The position numbers were made by a program, and so were the translations under genes. 64,000 nucleotides of DNA, taken from positions 186,001 to 250,000 of the forward strand of contig NZ_FONV01000013.1 in NCBI RefSeq assembly GCF_900113015.1, read 5' to 3'. The stretch is from Actinoplanes philippinensis. GTDB taxonomy: Bacteria > Actinomycetota > Actinomycetes > Mycobacteriales > Micromonosporaceae. The notes beneath the pieces were generated by a model. The model was given only the letters and a program-made list of their open reading frames with translations, made no database searches and was not told the origin of the DNA. The number at the start of each line of letters is the position of its first letter. Positions within the stretch are counted from its first letter, which is position 1. This document shows positions 30,001 through 45,000 of the stretch, in pieces.

Positions 30001-33000
30001 GATCGGCGCCGCCTGCGAGGCCTGGCGGCGCCGGGCCGGACGGCGCGGCTTCGCCGGCTCGTCCTCGCTCTCGGTGTCGTCCTCGTCATACTCCGGGCCG
30101 GCGAGCGGCGGCGGGGGCAGGTGGCGGCCGGACCGGCCGGAGACCAGGTCGAGCAGGAGCGCGACCCGCTCCGGGATCTTGGCGATCGGCGTCGCGGTGA
30201 TCACCAGAAAACCGAAGACGAAGAGCAACAGCAGCAGCGGTACGGCCACCCAGGCGGTCACCGCACGCTCGAGCAGCCCCCCGATCCCGAACCCGAGCAG
30301 GCCACCGGGGTTGTCGACCCCCGGTTGCTCGGTGTCCGGACCGGAGATGTGCAGCAGCGCCGCGGTGGCGACGATGATCGTGGTCCAGCCGACGAGGCTG
30401 CGCCCGCGGTGCTCCGGGTCGGCCGGCTCACGCATCAGGCGGATCGCCCCGTAGAAGAGCAGCAGCGGCAGGAGCACCGCCAGGCTGCCGAGGAACAGGC
30501 GCACCATGTCGGCCACCCACACGCCGACCGGGCCGGCGCTGCCCGCCCAGACCGCGACCGCGATCAGGATGGCGACGCCGAGCATGAAGAGCCCGGCCCC
30601 GTCCCGGCGGTGCTCGGGACCGATCGACCGGGCACTGGCCGCCTGACGACCGGCGCCGCGGGCCAGCCAGCCGACGCCGCCGGCCACACCGAGCCAGAGG
30701 TTGCCGAGGCCGCGGGCGACGCCGGGACCGATCGCGGGCGGCGCTTTGCGCACAGCGGGGCGCCGCGCGGCCGGTTTGCGCACGGCTGCCTTGCCGGTCG
30801 TCTTACCGGTAGCCTTACGTGCCGGTTGCTTGGCACGGTTGACCGCCGCGCCCCGAGTCGTGGACGCGGCGCGGCTCCGGCCCGCCGGAGGAGTTCGGCC
30901 CGCCATGGATGTCACCGTAGCCGGGCCGGGCCGCTCTGCCGAGAAGGCGCACCGCGACTGCTTTTCACTTTCCCGGCATTTACCATCGTAAGGTGCAACC
31001 TCTCAGCAACGACTTGATCAAGGCCGCGCTGGACGAGCGTGGTTTCTCGTACTTCGTCGATGCCGACGGCGACATCGCCGGCAACTTCCAGGGCAATCTC
31101 ATCTACTTCTTCCGCCTCGGTCAGCGGCAGGAGATCCTCCAGGTGCGCGCCATGATGCAGCACGTGTTCTCGGTCGAGGACGTGCCGAGGCTCTACGAGT
31201 TCTGCAACACGTGGAACCGGGATCAGCTGTGGCCCAAGGCGTATGTGCAGGTGACCGACGACGGGCAGGCCATCGTGGTGGGCGAGGTGACCACCGACTG
31301 GGAGCACGGCGCCACCCTCCAGCAGATCGACCAGGTGATCCTCTGTGGGGTCGCCACCGGGTGCCGGCTCGGCGACGCGCTGGGCGAACTGAAATCGGGG
31401 TCCTCACGCTGACGCGTGAGGACCCCGATCATGTTCGCCGGATCACGGAGTCCCGGCCGGGCTGAGGCCCCCGGGCCCGGCGGTGGGACCGGTCCGGGCG
31501 GCTTCCACGCCCGGACCCGTCCCGATCAACGCATTACCGGACGTTGAAGCCCAGGCTGTACGCGCCGGTGCCGGAGGTGGCCACGACGACGTACCGGTAG
31601 GTGCCGGCACCGCCGGTGAAGGACAGCGTCTTGTCACCGGCGCCGGTGGACTGCGCCACGGTCTTGAACTGGCCGCGGTTGTTCGCCTTCTGCAGCACCA
31701 GGTCGAAGTCGGCGCCGTTCGGGGCGTCGAGGCAGGCGGTGTGCGTGCCGGCCCGGGCCCGGTAGGCCCCGCCGTTCGGCTGGGCCTGCGCCTGGCCGGC
31801 CCGGTTGATGGCGCCGTCACGCTGGACCGGGAGGGCGTCGCAGTCGGAACCCTCCTCCGCCGGCGGCGCGCTGGCCGGCGGCGCCTCGCCACCGGTGCCC
31901 TCGGTGGTGACCAGGGTCAGGTTCTGCGCCGCCAGGATCTCGTTGAGCGGCTGGAAGAAGGTCTCGCCGCCGGCCGTGCAGTCACCCGAGCCGCCCGAGG
32001 TCACACCCTGGGCCTGGTCGCCGGAGAGCCACGGGCCGCCGGAGTCGCCGCCCTCGGCGCAGACGTCGGTACGGGTCAGGCCGGTGACCTGGCCCTCCGG
32101 GTACTGGACGGTCTGGTTCTTGGCGAGGATCGTGCCGCAGAAAGTGCCGGTGGTGGAGCCGGAGCGACAGATCGCGGCGCCGACCGGGGCCTCGGTGTTG
32201 CCGGCCACCGGCAGCTCGTTGCCGTTGAAGTCGTTGACCACCGGACGCGGGGTCCAGTCGTCGTTCACCGCGACGAAGCCCATGTCGGCGTTGCCCGGGA
32301 AGACCGAGAACTCGACGGTGCCCTGCGCCTGGTTGTTGAAGCCGGTGGTGGCGGTGCCCTCCTCGCCACAGTGGCCGGCCGTGACGAAACCGGTCGTCAC
32401 CGAGAACCCGATCGAGCAGCGGGCCTGGCCACCACCGATGTTGATGAAGTACGGGTCCGCGCCGCGCACGTCGAACAGCGGCTTCGGCTTGGCCTTGCTG
32501 ACCTTCACGGTCACCGCTTCGGTGGAGAGGCCGGCCCGACGGGCGACAGCCAGCGCCTCGGCCTTCTCACCGGGCTGGGCGACCACGACGAGCTTGTTGG
32601 TGGGCACGTCCACGTACCAGCCGGTCAGGCCCTTGACCTTCGCCGCTGCCTCGTCGAGCTTGGTCTTCAACGCGTCCAGCTCGGCCTCGCTCCGCTTGAC
32701 CAGCACCGGTACGGCACCGGCGGCCTTCACCGCCGACGCCGCGTCGGAGTCGGTCACCGCGACCTTGAGCGTGGTGCCGTCGGACGCGAGCCACGCGCCA
32801 CCGAAGTCCTCACCGGTCTGCGCGGCCAGCGTCGCCGAGACCCCGCCCGCCCATTCCGAGCGGGCCAGCCGGGTGGCCGCCTGTTCACCGCTGAGACCGA
32901 GGTCACGTTTCATGGCCGACAGCAGCTCCGGGGAGAGTCCCCCCGGAGTGCTGTTCGAACTCTTCGACCCACCGGTCTCTTCGGTGCCGGCGAGCGACGG

Positions 33001-36000
33001 CAGGGTGAAGGCGACCGCCGCCGCACCCGCCACCGCAACAACCGCCCCTACGGCGATCGCACTGCGCTGCATCTGGAGAACTCCCTCCGCCACGGGTGCC
33101 GTGGGGGCGGCACCGGTGCCTGGGAGTACGCAGCTCGACCCAAGAAGGTTGAAACGGACGCGTGACTCTTATGGATTCACAGGATTCTCAGACTTCGACA
33201 ACCGTCGGCACGATCATCGGCCGGCGGCGATAGGCGTCGTTCACCCAGCGGCCCACCGTCCGCCGCACCACCTGTTGCAGCTGGTGGGTGTCGGTGATGC
33301 CGTCCTCCGCCGAGCGGTGCAGGGCAGCGGTCAGCAGCGGGACGACCGGGTTGAACGCCTCCGGGTCCTCGGAGAAACCCTTCGCCGAGATGACCGGCTC
33401 GCCGACCACCTTTCCGGTCACCGAGTCGATGACCACGGTGGCCGCGATGAACCCGCCGTCACCGAGTATGCGACGCTCGGTCAGCAGCGACTCGCTCACG
33501 TCACCGACCGCGAGACCGTCCACGTAGACATACCGGCTCTTCACCCGGCCGACCACGCGAGCGTGGCCCTCGACCAGGTCGACCACGTCACCGTCTTCAC
33601 AGAGCACCACCCGGTCCGGGGCGACCCCGGTCTCGATGCCGAGCTGGGCGTGCGCGCGCAGGTGACGCCACTCGCCGTGCACCGGCATCAGGTTGCTCGG
33701 GCGGGTCACGTTGAGCAGGTAGCGCAGCTCGCCGGCGGGCGCGTGCCCGGAAACGTGCACCTTCGCCGTCTCCTTGTGGACGACGGTGGCGCCGGCCCGG
33801 GACAGCTGGTTGATCACCCGGTAGACCGAGGTCTCGTTGCCCGGCACCAGTGAGCTGGCCAGCACGACGGTGTCGCCGGGATTGATGGTGATGTGCCGGT
33901 GGTCGCCCGTGGACATCCGGCCCAGCGCGCTCATCGGCTCGCCCTGCGAACCCGTCGACATGAAGACGATCTCGTCCGGCGGCAGGTGGGTCGCCTCGTC
34001 CAGCCCGACGAGCAGGCCCTCCGGGATGCGCAGCAGACCCAGGTCACGGGCGATGCCCATGTTGCGCACCATGGAGCGGCCGATCAGCGCGACCTTGCGG
34101 TCGAACTCCCACGCCGCGTCCATCACCTGCTGCACGCGGTGCACGTGCGAGGCGAAGCTTGCCACGATGATCCGGCCGCGGGCCTTGCCGAAGATCGAGC
34201 TGAGCACCGGGCCGATGTCGCGCTCCGGCGTCACGAATCCGGGCACCTCGGCGTTCGTCGAGTCGGACAGCAGCAGGTCGACGCCCTCGGCCCCGAGCCG
34301 GGCGAAACCGGCCAGGTCGGTGATGCGGCCGTCCAGCGGCACCTGGTCCATCTTGAAGTCACCGGTGTGCAGGACAAGGCCCGCCGGGGTACGCACGGCG
34401 ACCGCCAGAGCATCCGGGATCGAGTGGTTCACGGCGAAGAACTCGCACTCGAACGGGCCGAGCCGCTCCACACCGCCCTCGCGGACGGTCAACGTGTACG
34501 GGTCGAGCCGTCGCTCGGCCAGTTTCGCCTCCACCAGCGCCAGCGTGAACTCCGAGCCGACCAGCGGGATGTCCGGCTTGTGGGCCAGAAGGTAGGGCAC
34601 CGCGCCGATGTGGTCCTCGTGACCGTGGGTCAGCACGATCGCCTGCACGTCCTCCAGCCGGTCCAGGATCGGCGCGAAGTCGGGCAGGATCAGGTCCACG
34701 CCGGGCTGCTCGACGTCGGGAAAGAGCACCCCGCAGTCGACGATGAGCAGTTTGGAGTCATACTCGAAGACCGTCATGTTGCGGCCGATGGCGCCGAGCC
34801 CGCCGAGCGGAATGACGCGCAGGGCGCCCTCCGGCAGCGGCGGCGGCGGACCCAGCTCGATGTGAGCGTTAGTCATACGCCTCTTCCTGTCAGAGCACGA
34901 TGCCGGCCGCGGCGGCGTCCTGGCGCAGTTGGTTCAATTCCTCACCGGTCGCGTCGACCAGCGGCGAGCGGACCGGCCCGGCGGGCAGCCCGAGCGCCCC
35001 CAGACCGGCCTTGACCAGCATGACCCCCTGCGTCCGGAAGATGCCGGTGAACAGGGGCAGAGCCTTACGGTGCAGGGTGAGCGCGGCAGCGGTGTCGCCA
35101 CGCTCCCACGCCTCGATCATCTCCTTGGCGAGCGAGCCGGTGAAATGCGTCGACGTGCCCACCAGGCCGACCCCGCCGATCGCGAGCAGCGGCAGGGTGG
35201 CCGCGTCGTCGCCGGAGTAGTAGGCCAGATCACTGCGCGCCAGCACGTGCGAACTCGCCACCAGGTCGCCCTTGGCGTCCTTGACCGCGACGATCCGCTC
35301 GTGCTCGGCGATCCGCACCATGGTCTCGGTGGCGATCGCCGTGCCGGCCCGGTGCGGGATGTCGTAGACCATGATCGGCAGGCCGGTCGCGTCGGCGACG
35401 GCGCGGAAATGCCGCTCCACGCCCGCCTGCGGCGGCTTGCTGTAATACGGCGTGACGACCAGCAGGCCGTGCGCCCCCGCCTTCTCCGCGGCGTGCGCCA
35501 GCTCGATGGTGTGAGCGGTGTTGTTGGTGCCCACACCCGCCAGCACCTGCGCCCTGTCCCCGACGGTCTCGATCACGACGCGGAGCAACTGCTCCTTCTC
35601 CGCGTCGGTGGTGGTGGGGGACTCTCCGGTGGTGCCGCTGATCACGAGAGCGTCGTTGCGCTGCTCGTCGACCAGGTGGGCGGCGAGACGGGCCGCGCCC
35701 TCCAGGTCCAGGGAACCGTCCGGGGTGAACGGGGTCACCATGGCGGTCAGCAGCCGTCCGAAGGGCCGCGGGTCGTGCGTCATACCTGACAACCTATCGG
35801 ACGGCCCGGTCACACGTAGAAAGCGGTGAACGGCGCCCATGGGAGGTTACGCAGGATGCTCCAGACGCCCCACACCGCCATGAATGTGATCATGACGGCC
35901 GGACTGATCGTGAGCTCCGGCAGCCGCCAGCGGAACACCTTACGCCCGGCCCAGGCCACGTAGAGATAGATCAGGAACGGCACGGCGAAGACGAAGAGCA

Positions 36001-39000
36001 GGTGGTGCCGGGCCGCGGCGGGCAGGTCGCCGTGCAGCAGGAACCACGCCGCCCGGGTGCCGCCGCAACCCGGGCAGACGAAGCCGGTCAGGTATTTGAG
36101 CAGGCACGACGGCGGCTCGCCGGGCTCGGCCGAGGCCGGGTCGCTGATCAGCGTGTAACCCACCGCGGCGCCGGTGCAGGCCAGGACAGCCAGCGGGGCC
36201 AGCCAGATCGGCGACCGGGCCGCCAGCCGGTTGAACAGGCGGGTGATCCGGTCGGGCTCGGGCGCCCGGTAGTGGTGGAACCACTCCGGTGGCACCGGTG
36301 GGCCCTGGACCGGCTGGTCGGCGAGCCACAAGGGCAGCCCGGCAACGCTCATGACCGCCACGCTACACCGGAGGCGCCCGCACCCCGGAGCCGATCATGG
36401 CGGCGCCACATCTGCCCACCGCGCTCGCCGGCGCGATCGATCGTGACGGCGCCAACCGCGCGCAACGCGCTCACGGCGCGACCGACCAAGACGGCGCCAC
36501 CCCCAAGCAACGCGCTCACGGCGCGACCGACCAAGACGGCGCCACCCCCAAGCAACGCGCTCACGGCGCGACCGACCAAGACGGCACCACCCCCGTGCGC
36601 AACGCGCTCGCCAGCGGGGCCAGCAGGTCGCCGCGCTCCGGCAGCGCCACCGTGTGCAGGCCCAGCCAGCCGGCCAGCCGGGACAGCTCGGCCGCCAGCG
36701 CCACGGCCGTCTCCTCCGGGTCGGCGCCCGGCTCCCGCCAGGCCGCCGGGACCTGCAGCTCACCGGACCGCCGGTCGGCCTTGAGATCGACACGGGCCGC
36801 GAATCGATCGCCCAGGAGGAACGGAAGGACGTAGTAGCCGTACAGCCGCTGGGGTTTGGGCACGTAGATCTCGATCCGGTAGGTCATGCCGAACAGGCGC
36901 TCGGTGCGCGCCCGCTCCCAGATCAGCGGATCGAACGGGCTGATCAGGGTGGCCGCCGTCACCCGGCGGGGCAGGCGCGCCTCGTGGTGCAGCCACGCCG
37001 CCTTCCACCCGGGGACCGTCACCGGGCGCAGCACCCCCGCCTCGGCCAGCTCGGCGATCGCCGCCCGGCACGGCTGCAGCGGGAGCCGGAAGTAATCGCG
37101 CAGCTCCGCCTCGCCGGCCACGCCGAGAGCGCGGGCGGAGAGCTCGACCAGGGCACGGAACGCCTCCGCCGGCGACGGGTCGGGCGCGGCCAGCACGGCC
37201 GGCGGCAACACCCGCTCGGGCAGGTCGTAGCGCCGGGCGAACGACGTGGTGCGCTCGGCAGCGGTCACCTGGCCGGTGTAGAAGAGCCACTCGAGCGCCT
37301 GCTTGACGACCGACCAGTTCCACCCCCAGTGGTCCTTGGAGCGGGGGGCGTCGTGCTCGATCTCGGCGGCCGTGATCGGGCCGCGGGCGCGCACCTCGTC
37401 GAGCACCCAGGCCACCAGCTGCGGCTGCTCCTCGGCGATGCGGCGCATGTTGCCCCAGGCGAGCTCGTGCGCCCGGGCCATCCGCCAGCGGAACAGCGGC
37501 TGCAGGTCGGTGCGGATGAGCGACGCCTCGTGGCCCCAGAACTCGAACAGCTCACGCGGCCGTCGATACGCGGCCCGCTCCAGCAGCCCCGGATCGTAGG
37601 GCCCCAGACGGCTGTAGAGCGGCATGAAGTGGGCGCGCTGCAGCACGTTGACCGAATCCATCTGGATCAGGTGCAGGCGGCGCAGCACACGGCGCAGGTG
37701 GCGCATGTCGGTGGCGCCACCTGGCCGGGGGTCGAGAAAGCCCTGGGCCGCCAGCGTGATCCGGCGGGCCTGGGCGACGGAGAGCGATTCGGGCACGGCC
37801 ACCGGGGAAGACTAGGTGACGGGTATGACAAAGTTGCCGCCATGGCACTCGGCTTCGTCCGTCCCGCCCGTCCCGAGGACGCCGCGGAGATCGCTCGCAT
37901 CCAGCTCTCCACCTGGCGCACCGCGTATCGGCGGATGTTCCCGCCGCACGTGCTGGAGAACCTCGACGAGGGTTACCTCGCGCGCGGCTGGACCGAGGCG
38001 ATCACCGCGCCGCCGTCCGCCCGGCACCGGGTCCTGATCGCCGTCGAGCAGGGGGAGAGCGCGGCGCACGTGGTCGGCTTCGCCGCCTCCGGGCCGGCCG
38101 ACGAGCAGGCCCTGGCGCCCGAGGAGAAACCGCTGCCGGACGACGTCGCGGCCGTCACCGACCTGCTCATCGAGCCCCGGTGGGGCCGGCGCGGGCACGG
38201 CAGCCGGCTGCTCGCGGCGGCGGTCGACAACTGGCGTGACGACGGGTTCCGTACCGCGGTGGCCTGGGTTTACGACGCGGACGCGGCGATGCGGAAATTC
38301 CTCACCTCGACCGGCTGGGAGCCGGACGGGGCGGGCCGGGCCCTGGACGTTGACGACCTCCTGGTGCCGCAGCTCCGCCTGCACGTCGCGGTGACGGCCG
38401 AGGACGCCCCGGCCGAGGGCGCCTAGGCCCCGCCTAGCCCTCCAGGAGCGGGTCCAGGCCGATGGTCAGGCCCGGGCGGGTGATCACGTTGCGGACGGCG
38501 AGCAGCACGCCCGGCATGAACGACGACCGGTCCAGCGAGTCGTGCCGGATGGTCAGCGTCTCGCCCGAGGTGCCGAAGAGCACCTCCTGGTGCGCCACCA
38601 GGCCGGCGGCGCGGATCGAGTGGACCCGCACCCCGTCGATCTCGGTGCCGCGGGCGCCGAGCTGCTCCTCCTTGGTGGCGTCGGGCATCGGCCCGAGCCG
38701 GGCTGCGGCGCGGGCCTCGGCGATCACCTTGGCGGTGTGCATCGAGGTGCCGCTCGGCGCGTCGAGCTTGCGCGGGTGGTGCTGCTCGATGATCTCGACC
38801 GACTCGAAATAGCGGGCGGCGCGGGCGGCGAACTGCATCATCAGCACCGCGCCGATGCCGAAGTTGGGCGCGATCAGGACGCCGACGCCCGGTTGGGCGG
38901 ACAGCCAGCCGCGCACCCGGTCGAGCCGCTCCTCGGTGAACCCGGACGTGCCGACCACCACGTGAATGCCCTGCTCGATCGCCCAGCGCAGGTTGTCCAT

Positions 39001-42000
39001 GACCACGTCGGGGTTGGTGAAGTCGACGAGCACCTGCGCGCCCGCGTCGGAGGCCTGGAACAGCTCCTCGCCCTGGTCGATCATCGACACCAGGGCGAGG
39101 TCCTCGGCGGCGTCGACCGCCCGGCACACCTCGAGGCCCATGCGGCCCCGGGCGCCGAGAACACCGACACGGATGGATTCAGGCAGCTCAGTCACACCGT
39201 CAACTTAACGTACCGCCCGGTCGCCCCCTAGGCAGGCAGCTCGTCGTCGTCGAAGGGCCCGACCACGGCCAGTGACAGCGGGCCGGAGAGCAGCTGGGTC
39301 GCGACGGCGTGGACCTCGTCGAGGGTGACCGCGTCCACCCGGGCGAGCATCTCGTCGACACCCATCAGGTCGCCGTGCAGCAGCTCCGACTTGGCCAGGC
39401 GGCTCATCCTCGACCCGGTGTCCTCCAGGCCCAGCACGTACGCCCCCTTGGTCATGCCCTTGCCCCGGACCAGCTCCTCCGGCGTGATGCCGGCGCTCGC
39501 GACCCGGTCCAGCTCGACCCGGATCAGGTCCAGCACCTCGCGCGCCTTGGCCGGGGCGCACCCGGCGTAGACCCCGAACAGGCCGCTGTCGGCGTACTGG
39601 CCGGCGTACGAGTAGACCGAGTAGGCGAGGCCGCGTTTCTCCCGGATCTCCTGGAAGAGGCGGCTCGACATGCCGCCGCCGAGCACGTTGTTGAGCACGC
39701 CCATGGCGAATCGGCGCTGGTCGTGCCGGCCCAGCCCGGGACCGCCGAGCACGATGTGCGCCTGCTCGGTGTCGCGGTGCAGGACGACGTCGCGGGCCTT
39801 GCGAACCCGTACCGCCTTGTCACCGGATCGTGGCGGCGCCGGATCCGCCGGCCCGGTGTCCAGCGGGGTGCCCGCCAGGGCTTTGCGGACCAGCCGCACC
39901 ACCGTCTGGTGGTCGAGGTTACCGGCCGCCGCGATGAGGATCTCCGGCGCCGTGTAGCGGCGGCGGTAGAAGCGGTTGATCTGGTCCCGGGTCATCGGGG
40001 TGATCGACTCCGGTGTGCCGGAGATCAGCCGGCCGAGCGGGTGGTCGCCGTAGATCGCCTCGGCGAAGACGTCGTGCACCTCGTCACCGGGCTCGTCCTC
40101 GTGCATGGCGATCTCCTCGAGGATCACGCCACGCTCGGTCTCCACGTCCGCCGGGTCGAGGATCGAGTCGGCCACCGCGTCCACCAGCACGTCCACCGCG
40201 AGCGGCAGATCGGCGTCGAGCACCCGCGCGTAGTAGCAGGTGTACTCCTTCGTGGTGAAGGCGTTGGTCTCACCGCCGACCGCCTCGATCTGCGCCGAGA
40301 TGTCCAGGGCGGTGCGTTTGTGGGTGCCCTTGAAGAGCAGGTGCTCGAGGAAGTGCGAGGCGCCGTGCAGCGACGGGGTCTCGTCACGGGAGCCGATGCC
40401 GACCCAGATGCCGAGGGAGGCGCTGCGGGTGGTCGGGATCGCCTCGGTGATGACGCGCAGGCCGCTGGGCAGGACGGTCTTCTTGACACCGTCCTGCAGG
40501 GTCCGGGTAGAGACGCGGGCCGGCCTAGTGGCCGGCCCGCGGTCCTGATCTGTCACAGGTGTTTACTCGCGACGCTCGCCGCGGTCACCACCGGCCGAGC
40601 GCGACCGGCGACGCCGGGGCTCGCCCCCACCCTCACGGGGAGCGCGCTCCTCGCGGGGCGGACGGCCCTCGGCGGGGGCGGCGGCAGCGGCCGGCGCCTC
40701 CTCGCCCTCCGGGCGCACCTTGTCCAGGTAGATCTTGCCGCGCTGGTCGATGTCCGCGATGGACACCTCGACCTTGTCACCGACGTTGAGGAAGTCCTCG
40801 ACCTTCTCGACCCGCTTGCCGTCGCCCACCTTGGAGATGTGCAGCAGGCCGTCGCGGCCGGGCAGCAGCGAGATGAAGGCGCCGAACGCGGCGGTCTTCA
40901 CCACGGTGCCGAGGAACTTGTCGCCGACCTTCGGCAGGGTCGGGTTGGCGATCGCGTTGATCCGCTCGACCGCGGCCTCGGCGGCCGGGCCGTTGGTCGC
41001 ACCGACGTAGATGGTGCCGTCGTCCTCGATGGAGATGTCGGCGCCGGTCTCGTCCTGGATCGCGTTGATGGTCTGGCCCTTGGGGCCGATCACCATGCCG
41101 ATCTTGTCGACCGGGATCTTCACGGTGGTGACCCGCGGGGCGTGCTCGCTCATCGCGGCCGGGCCCTCGATCGCGGCGGTCATCACCGACAGGATCGTGG
41201 CGCGGGCCTCGTGCGCCTGCTGCAGAGCGCCGGCCAGCACGTCCGACGGGATGCCGTCGAGCTTGGTGTCCAGCTGCAGGGCGGTGACGAACTCAGCCGT
41301 GCCGGCGACCTTGAAGTCCATGTCGCCGAACGCGTCCTCGGCGCCCAGGATGTCGGTCAGCGCGACGTACTCCGTCTTGCCGTCGACCTCGTCCGAGATC
41401 AGGCCCATGGCGATGCCGGCGACCGGCGCCTTCAGCGGCACACCGGCGCTGAGCAGGGCCAGCGTCGAGGCGCAGACCGAGCCCATCGAGGTGGAGCCGT
41501 TGGAGCCGAGGGCCTCGGAGACCTGCCGGATCGCGTACGGGAACTCCTCGCGCGACGGCAGCACCGGCACCAGCGCGCGCTCGGCGAGCGCACCGTGGCC
41601 GATCTCACGCCGCTTCGGCGAGCCGACCCGGCCGGTCTCACCGGTCGAGTAGGGCGGGAAGTTGTAGTTGTGCATGTAGCGCTTGGTCTTCTCGGGAGCG
41701 AGAGTGTCCAGCGACTGCTCCAGGCGCAGCATGTTCAGCGTGGTGACACCCAGGATCTGGGTCTCGCCGCGCTCGAACAGGGCCGAGCCGTGCACGCGGG
41801 GCAGCACGCCCGTGAGGGCGGTCAGCGGGCGGATGTCACGCGGGCCGCGGCCGTCGATGCGGACCTGCTCGCGCAGCACCCGCTGGCGCACCTCGGCCTT
41901 GGTGACCGAGCGGAACGCCGCGCTGATCTCCTTCTCCCGGCCCTCGAACCGCTCGTCGAGCAGCTCGTGCGCCTTCGCCTTGACCAGGTCGAGGGACTCC

Positions 42001-45000
42001 TCGCGCTCCTGCTTGCCGGCGATCTTCAGCGCCTCGGCGACCTCGGTGCGCACCGCGTCGGAGACCGCGGAGTACACGTCGTCCTGGTAGTCCAGGAAGA
42101 CCGGGAACTCGGCGACCGGCTTGGCGGCGACCTCGGCCAGCTCGCTCTGCGCGCGGCACAGCTCACGGATGGCCGGCTTGGCGGCCTCCAGGCCGCTCGC
42201 CACGACCTCCTCGGTCGGCGCGGTGGCGCCGGCCGAGATCAGCTTGATCGCGTGCGGGGTGGCCTCGGCCTCGACCATCATGATCGCGACGTCGCCCTCG
42301 GCGGTGACGCGACCGGCCACGACCATGTCGAACGTGGCGCGCTCGAGCTCCTCCAGGGTCGGGAAGGCGACCCACTGACCCTCGACGTGCGCGACGCGGG
42401 TCGAGCCGACCGGGCCGCTGAACGGCAGGCCGGAGAGCTTGGTGGACATCGAGGCCGCGTTCATGGCGACCACGTCGTACGGGTGGGCCGGGTCGAGCGC
42501 CAGCACGGTCTCGACGACCTGGACCTCGTTGCGCAGGCCCTTGGTGAACGACGGGCGCAGCGGCCGGTCGATCAGGCGGCAGGTGAGGATGGCGTCCTCG
42601 GACGGCCGGCCCTCGCGCCGGAAGAACGAGCCGGGGATACGCCCCGCGGCGTACATCCGCTCCTCGACGTCGACGGTCAGCGGGAAGAAGTCGAAGTGGT
42701 CCTTCGGCTGCTTGCTGGCGGTCGTCGCGGAGAGGACGGTGGTGTCGCCCAGCTGGACGATCACCGAGCCGGCTGCCTGCTGAGCGAGGCGGCCGGTGGA
42801 GAACACGATCTCCCGGGTGCCGAACGAGCCGTTGTCGATGACGGCCGTGCGGGATTCGTTGCCGAGAGCGTTGTTCTGCTCTGTCATGAAGTGCGGTACT
42901 CCTTCGTCGTGGACCCGGCGGTCAACAGCGCGGTGCAGTGAGCCGGTCTTCGATCGAAGTGCCCAGGGATGACACCTGGGAACCACTACCGAGGACCGGT
43001 GCTGACGGGTTGCGACCCGCGCGGGTCCGTGGGGTGGAAATCAGGGGAGCGACCGAAGCCGCTCCCCCGGTGAAACTATCGGCGCAGGCCGAGACGCTCG
43101 ATGAGCGAACGGTAGCGCTGGATGTCCTTCTTCTGAACGTAGTTCAGCAGGCGGCGGCGCTGACCGACCAGCAGGAGCAGACCACGACGGCTGTGGTGGT
43201 CGTGCTTGTGCACCTTGAGGTGCTCGGTCAGGTCGGCGATCCGCTTGGTCAGCATGGCGACCTGAACCTCGGGCGAACCGGTGTCGCCGTCCTTGGTCGC
43301 GTACTCACCCATGATCTTGTTCTTGGTCTCTTGATCGAGCGCCATGTTCTCCGAGATTCTGTGTTGCCGATTGCACGGTTACCCCGCGACCCGCGGCGTC
43401 GGGCAGGCAGGCGGGACCGGTGTCGGATATTCCAACGACCGTTCAACCCTACCAGGGGGTCAACCGAGTAACACCCGGGTCTCGGCGACATCGGCCTCGA
43501 TCTGCGCCACCAGCGGCTCGATGGCGTCGTATTTACGCTGCTCACGCAGGTGAGCGACGAAGTCGAGGCTCACCCGCTCGCCGTACAGGTCGCCGGAGAA
43601 GTCGAGAACATACGCCTCCACACGGCGCTCCCGCCCGGAGAACGTGGGATTGGTGCCGATCGACACGCTGGCCGGCAGGCGGGCCCCGCTCTCCCCGCCG
43701 CGGGTGAGCCAGGCCGCGTAGATGCCGTCGGCCGGCACCGCCGCATAGCGATGCGTCATCAGGTTGGCCGTCGGGTAGCCGAGCTCGCGGCCGCGCTGGT
43801 CACCCCGGACCACCACGCCGGCGAGGCGGTGCGGACGGCCGAGCGCGGCGGCCGCGGCCCGCACGTCCCCGGCGTCGACACAACTGCGGATGTACGTCGA
43901 GGAGAACACCAGCCCGTCCTCAGCGACGAGCGGGGCATCCTCCACAGTGAAGCCGAACGTGCGCCCGAGCGACTCGAGCAGCTCCACGTCACCGGCGGCC
44001 CGGTGCCCGAAGCGGAAGTTGTCACCGACCACCACGGCCGCGGTGTGCAGCGACTCGACGAGCACGTCATGGACGAACTCGTTCGGCGTCAGCTGGGAGA
44101 AGGCGGGCGTGAACGGCACCACGCACAGCGCGTCGACCCCGAGCGCCTCGATCAGCGCGGCCTTGCGGACCGGCTCGGTGAGCACCGCCGGGTGCGAGCC
44201 GGGGCGCACCACCTCGGCCGGGTGCGGGTCGAAGGTCATCACCACCGACTGCAGGCCGGAGTCACGGGCGCGTTTCACGGCGTGCCCGATGATCGCCTGG
44301 TGGCCACGGTGCACCCCGTCGAAGACACCGATCGTCACGACCGACCGGCCCCATCCGGACGGGATCGTCTCGAACCCCCGCCATCGCTGCATCGAACGCT
44401 CCTCCGCCGACTGTGCCCGCCCTAGCGTATCGATCGTTCAGCCTCTCGGTATCAACCCTCCACCCCACCCTCTTGGGTACGATAAATGGCGAAATGAGCG
44501 TCGGGTGGAGTCGCCTCGTACTGCTCGCTGCGGAGGCCACCTTCGCGGTGCTCTTCCTCCGTGCTCTGCTCGATCATCTGCGCCGCCGTGACCCGCTGCG
44601 CCGCGACGTCGCCCTGGTCTTCGCGCCGTTCGTGCTGGTCGTGTGCATCGACATGGTCCGGCTCACGAACCACCCACTGCCCCAGTGGCAGTACGCGGCC
44701 GGCGCCGCGGCGATCCTCGCCCAGCCGTACCTCACGCTCCGCCTCGCCGGACGCCTCCGCGCCGTGCCCCGGGCGCTGACCGCCGCCGTCCTGGTGGGAT
44801 ACCTCACTCTGCTCGTCACGATCGCCGTCCTGCCGCTGCCGCTCCCGCCCCCGGCCCGGACACCCGCCGTGCTCTACTTCCTGACGGTCGAGCTGATCGC
44901 CGCGGCGCTGCTCTTCGGCGAGGCCCGCACCCGGACCGGCGCCAACCGGGCCCGGCTGATGACCGCCGCCGGCGCGACGGTCGCCTTCGGATGCGTGATC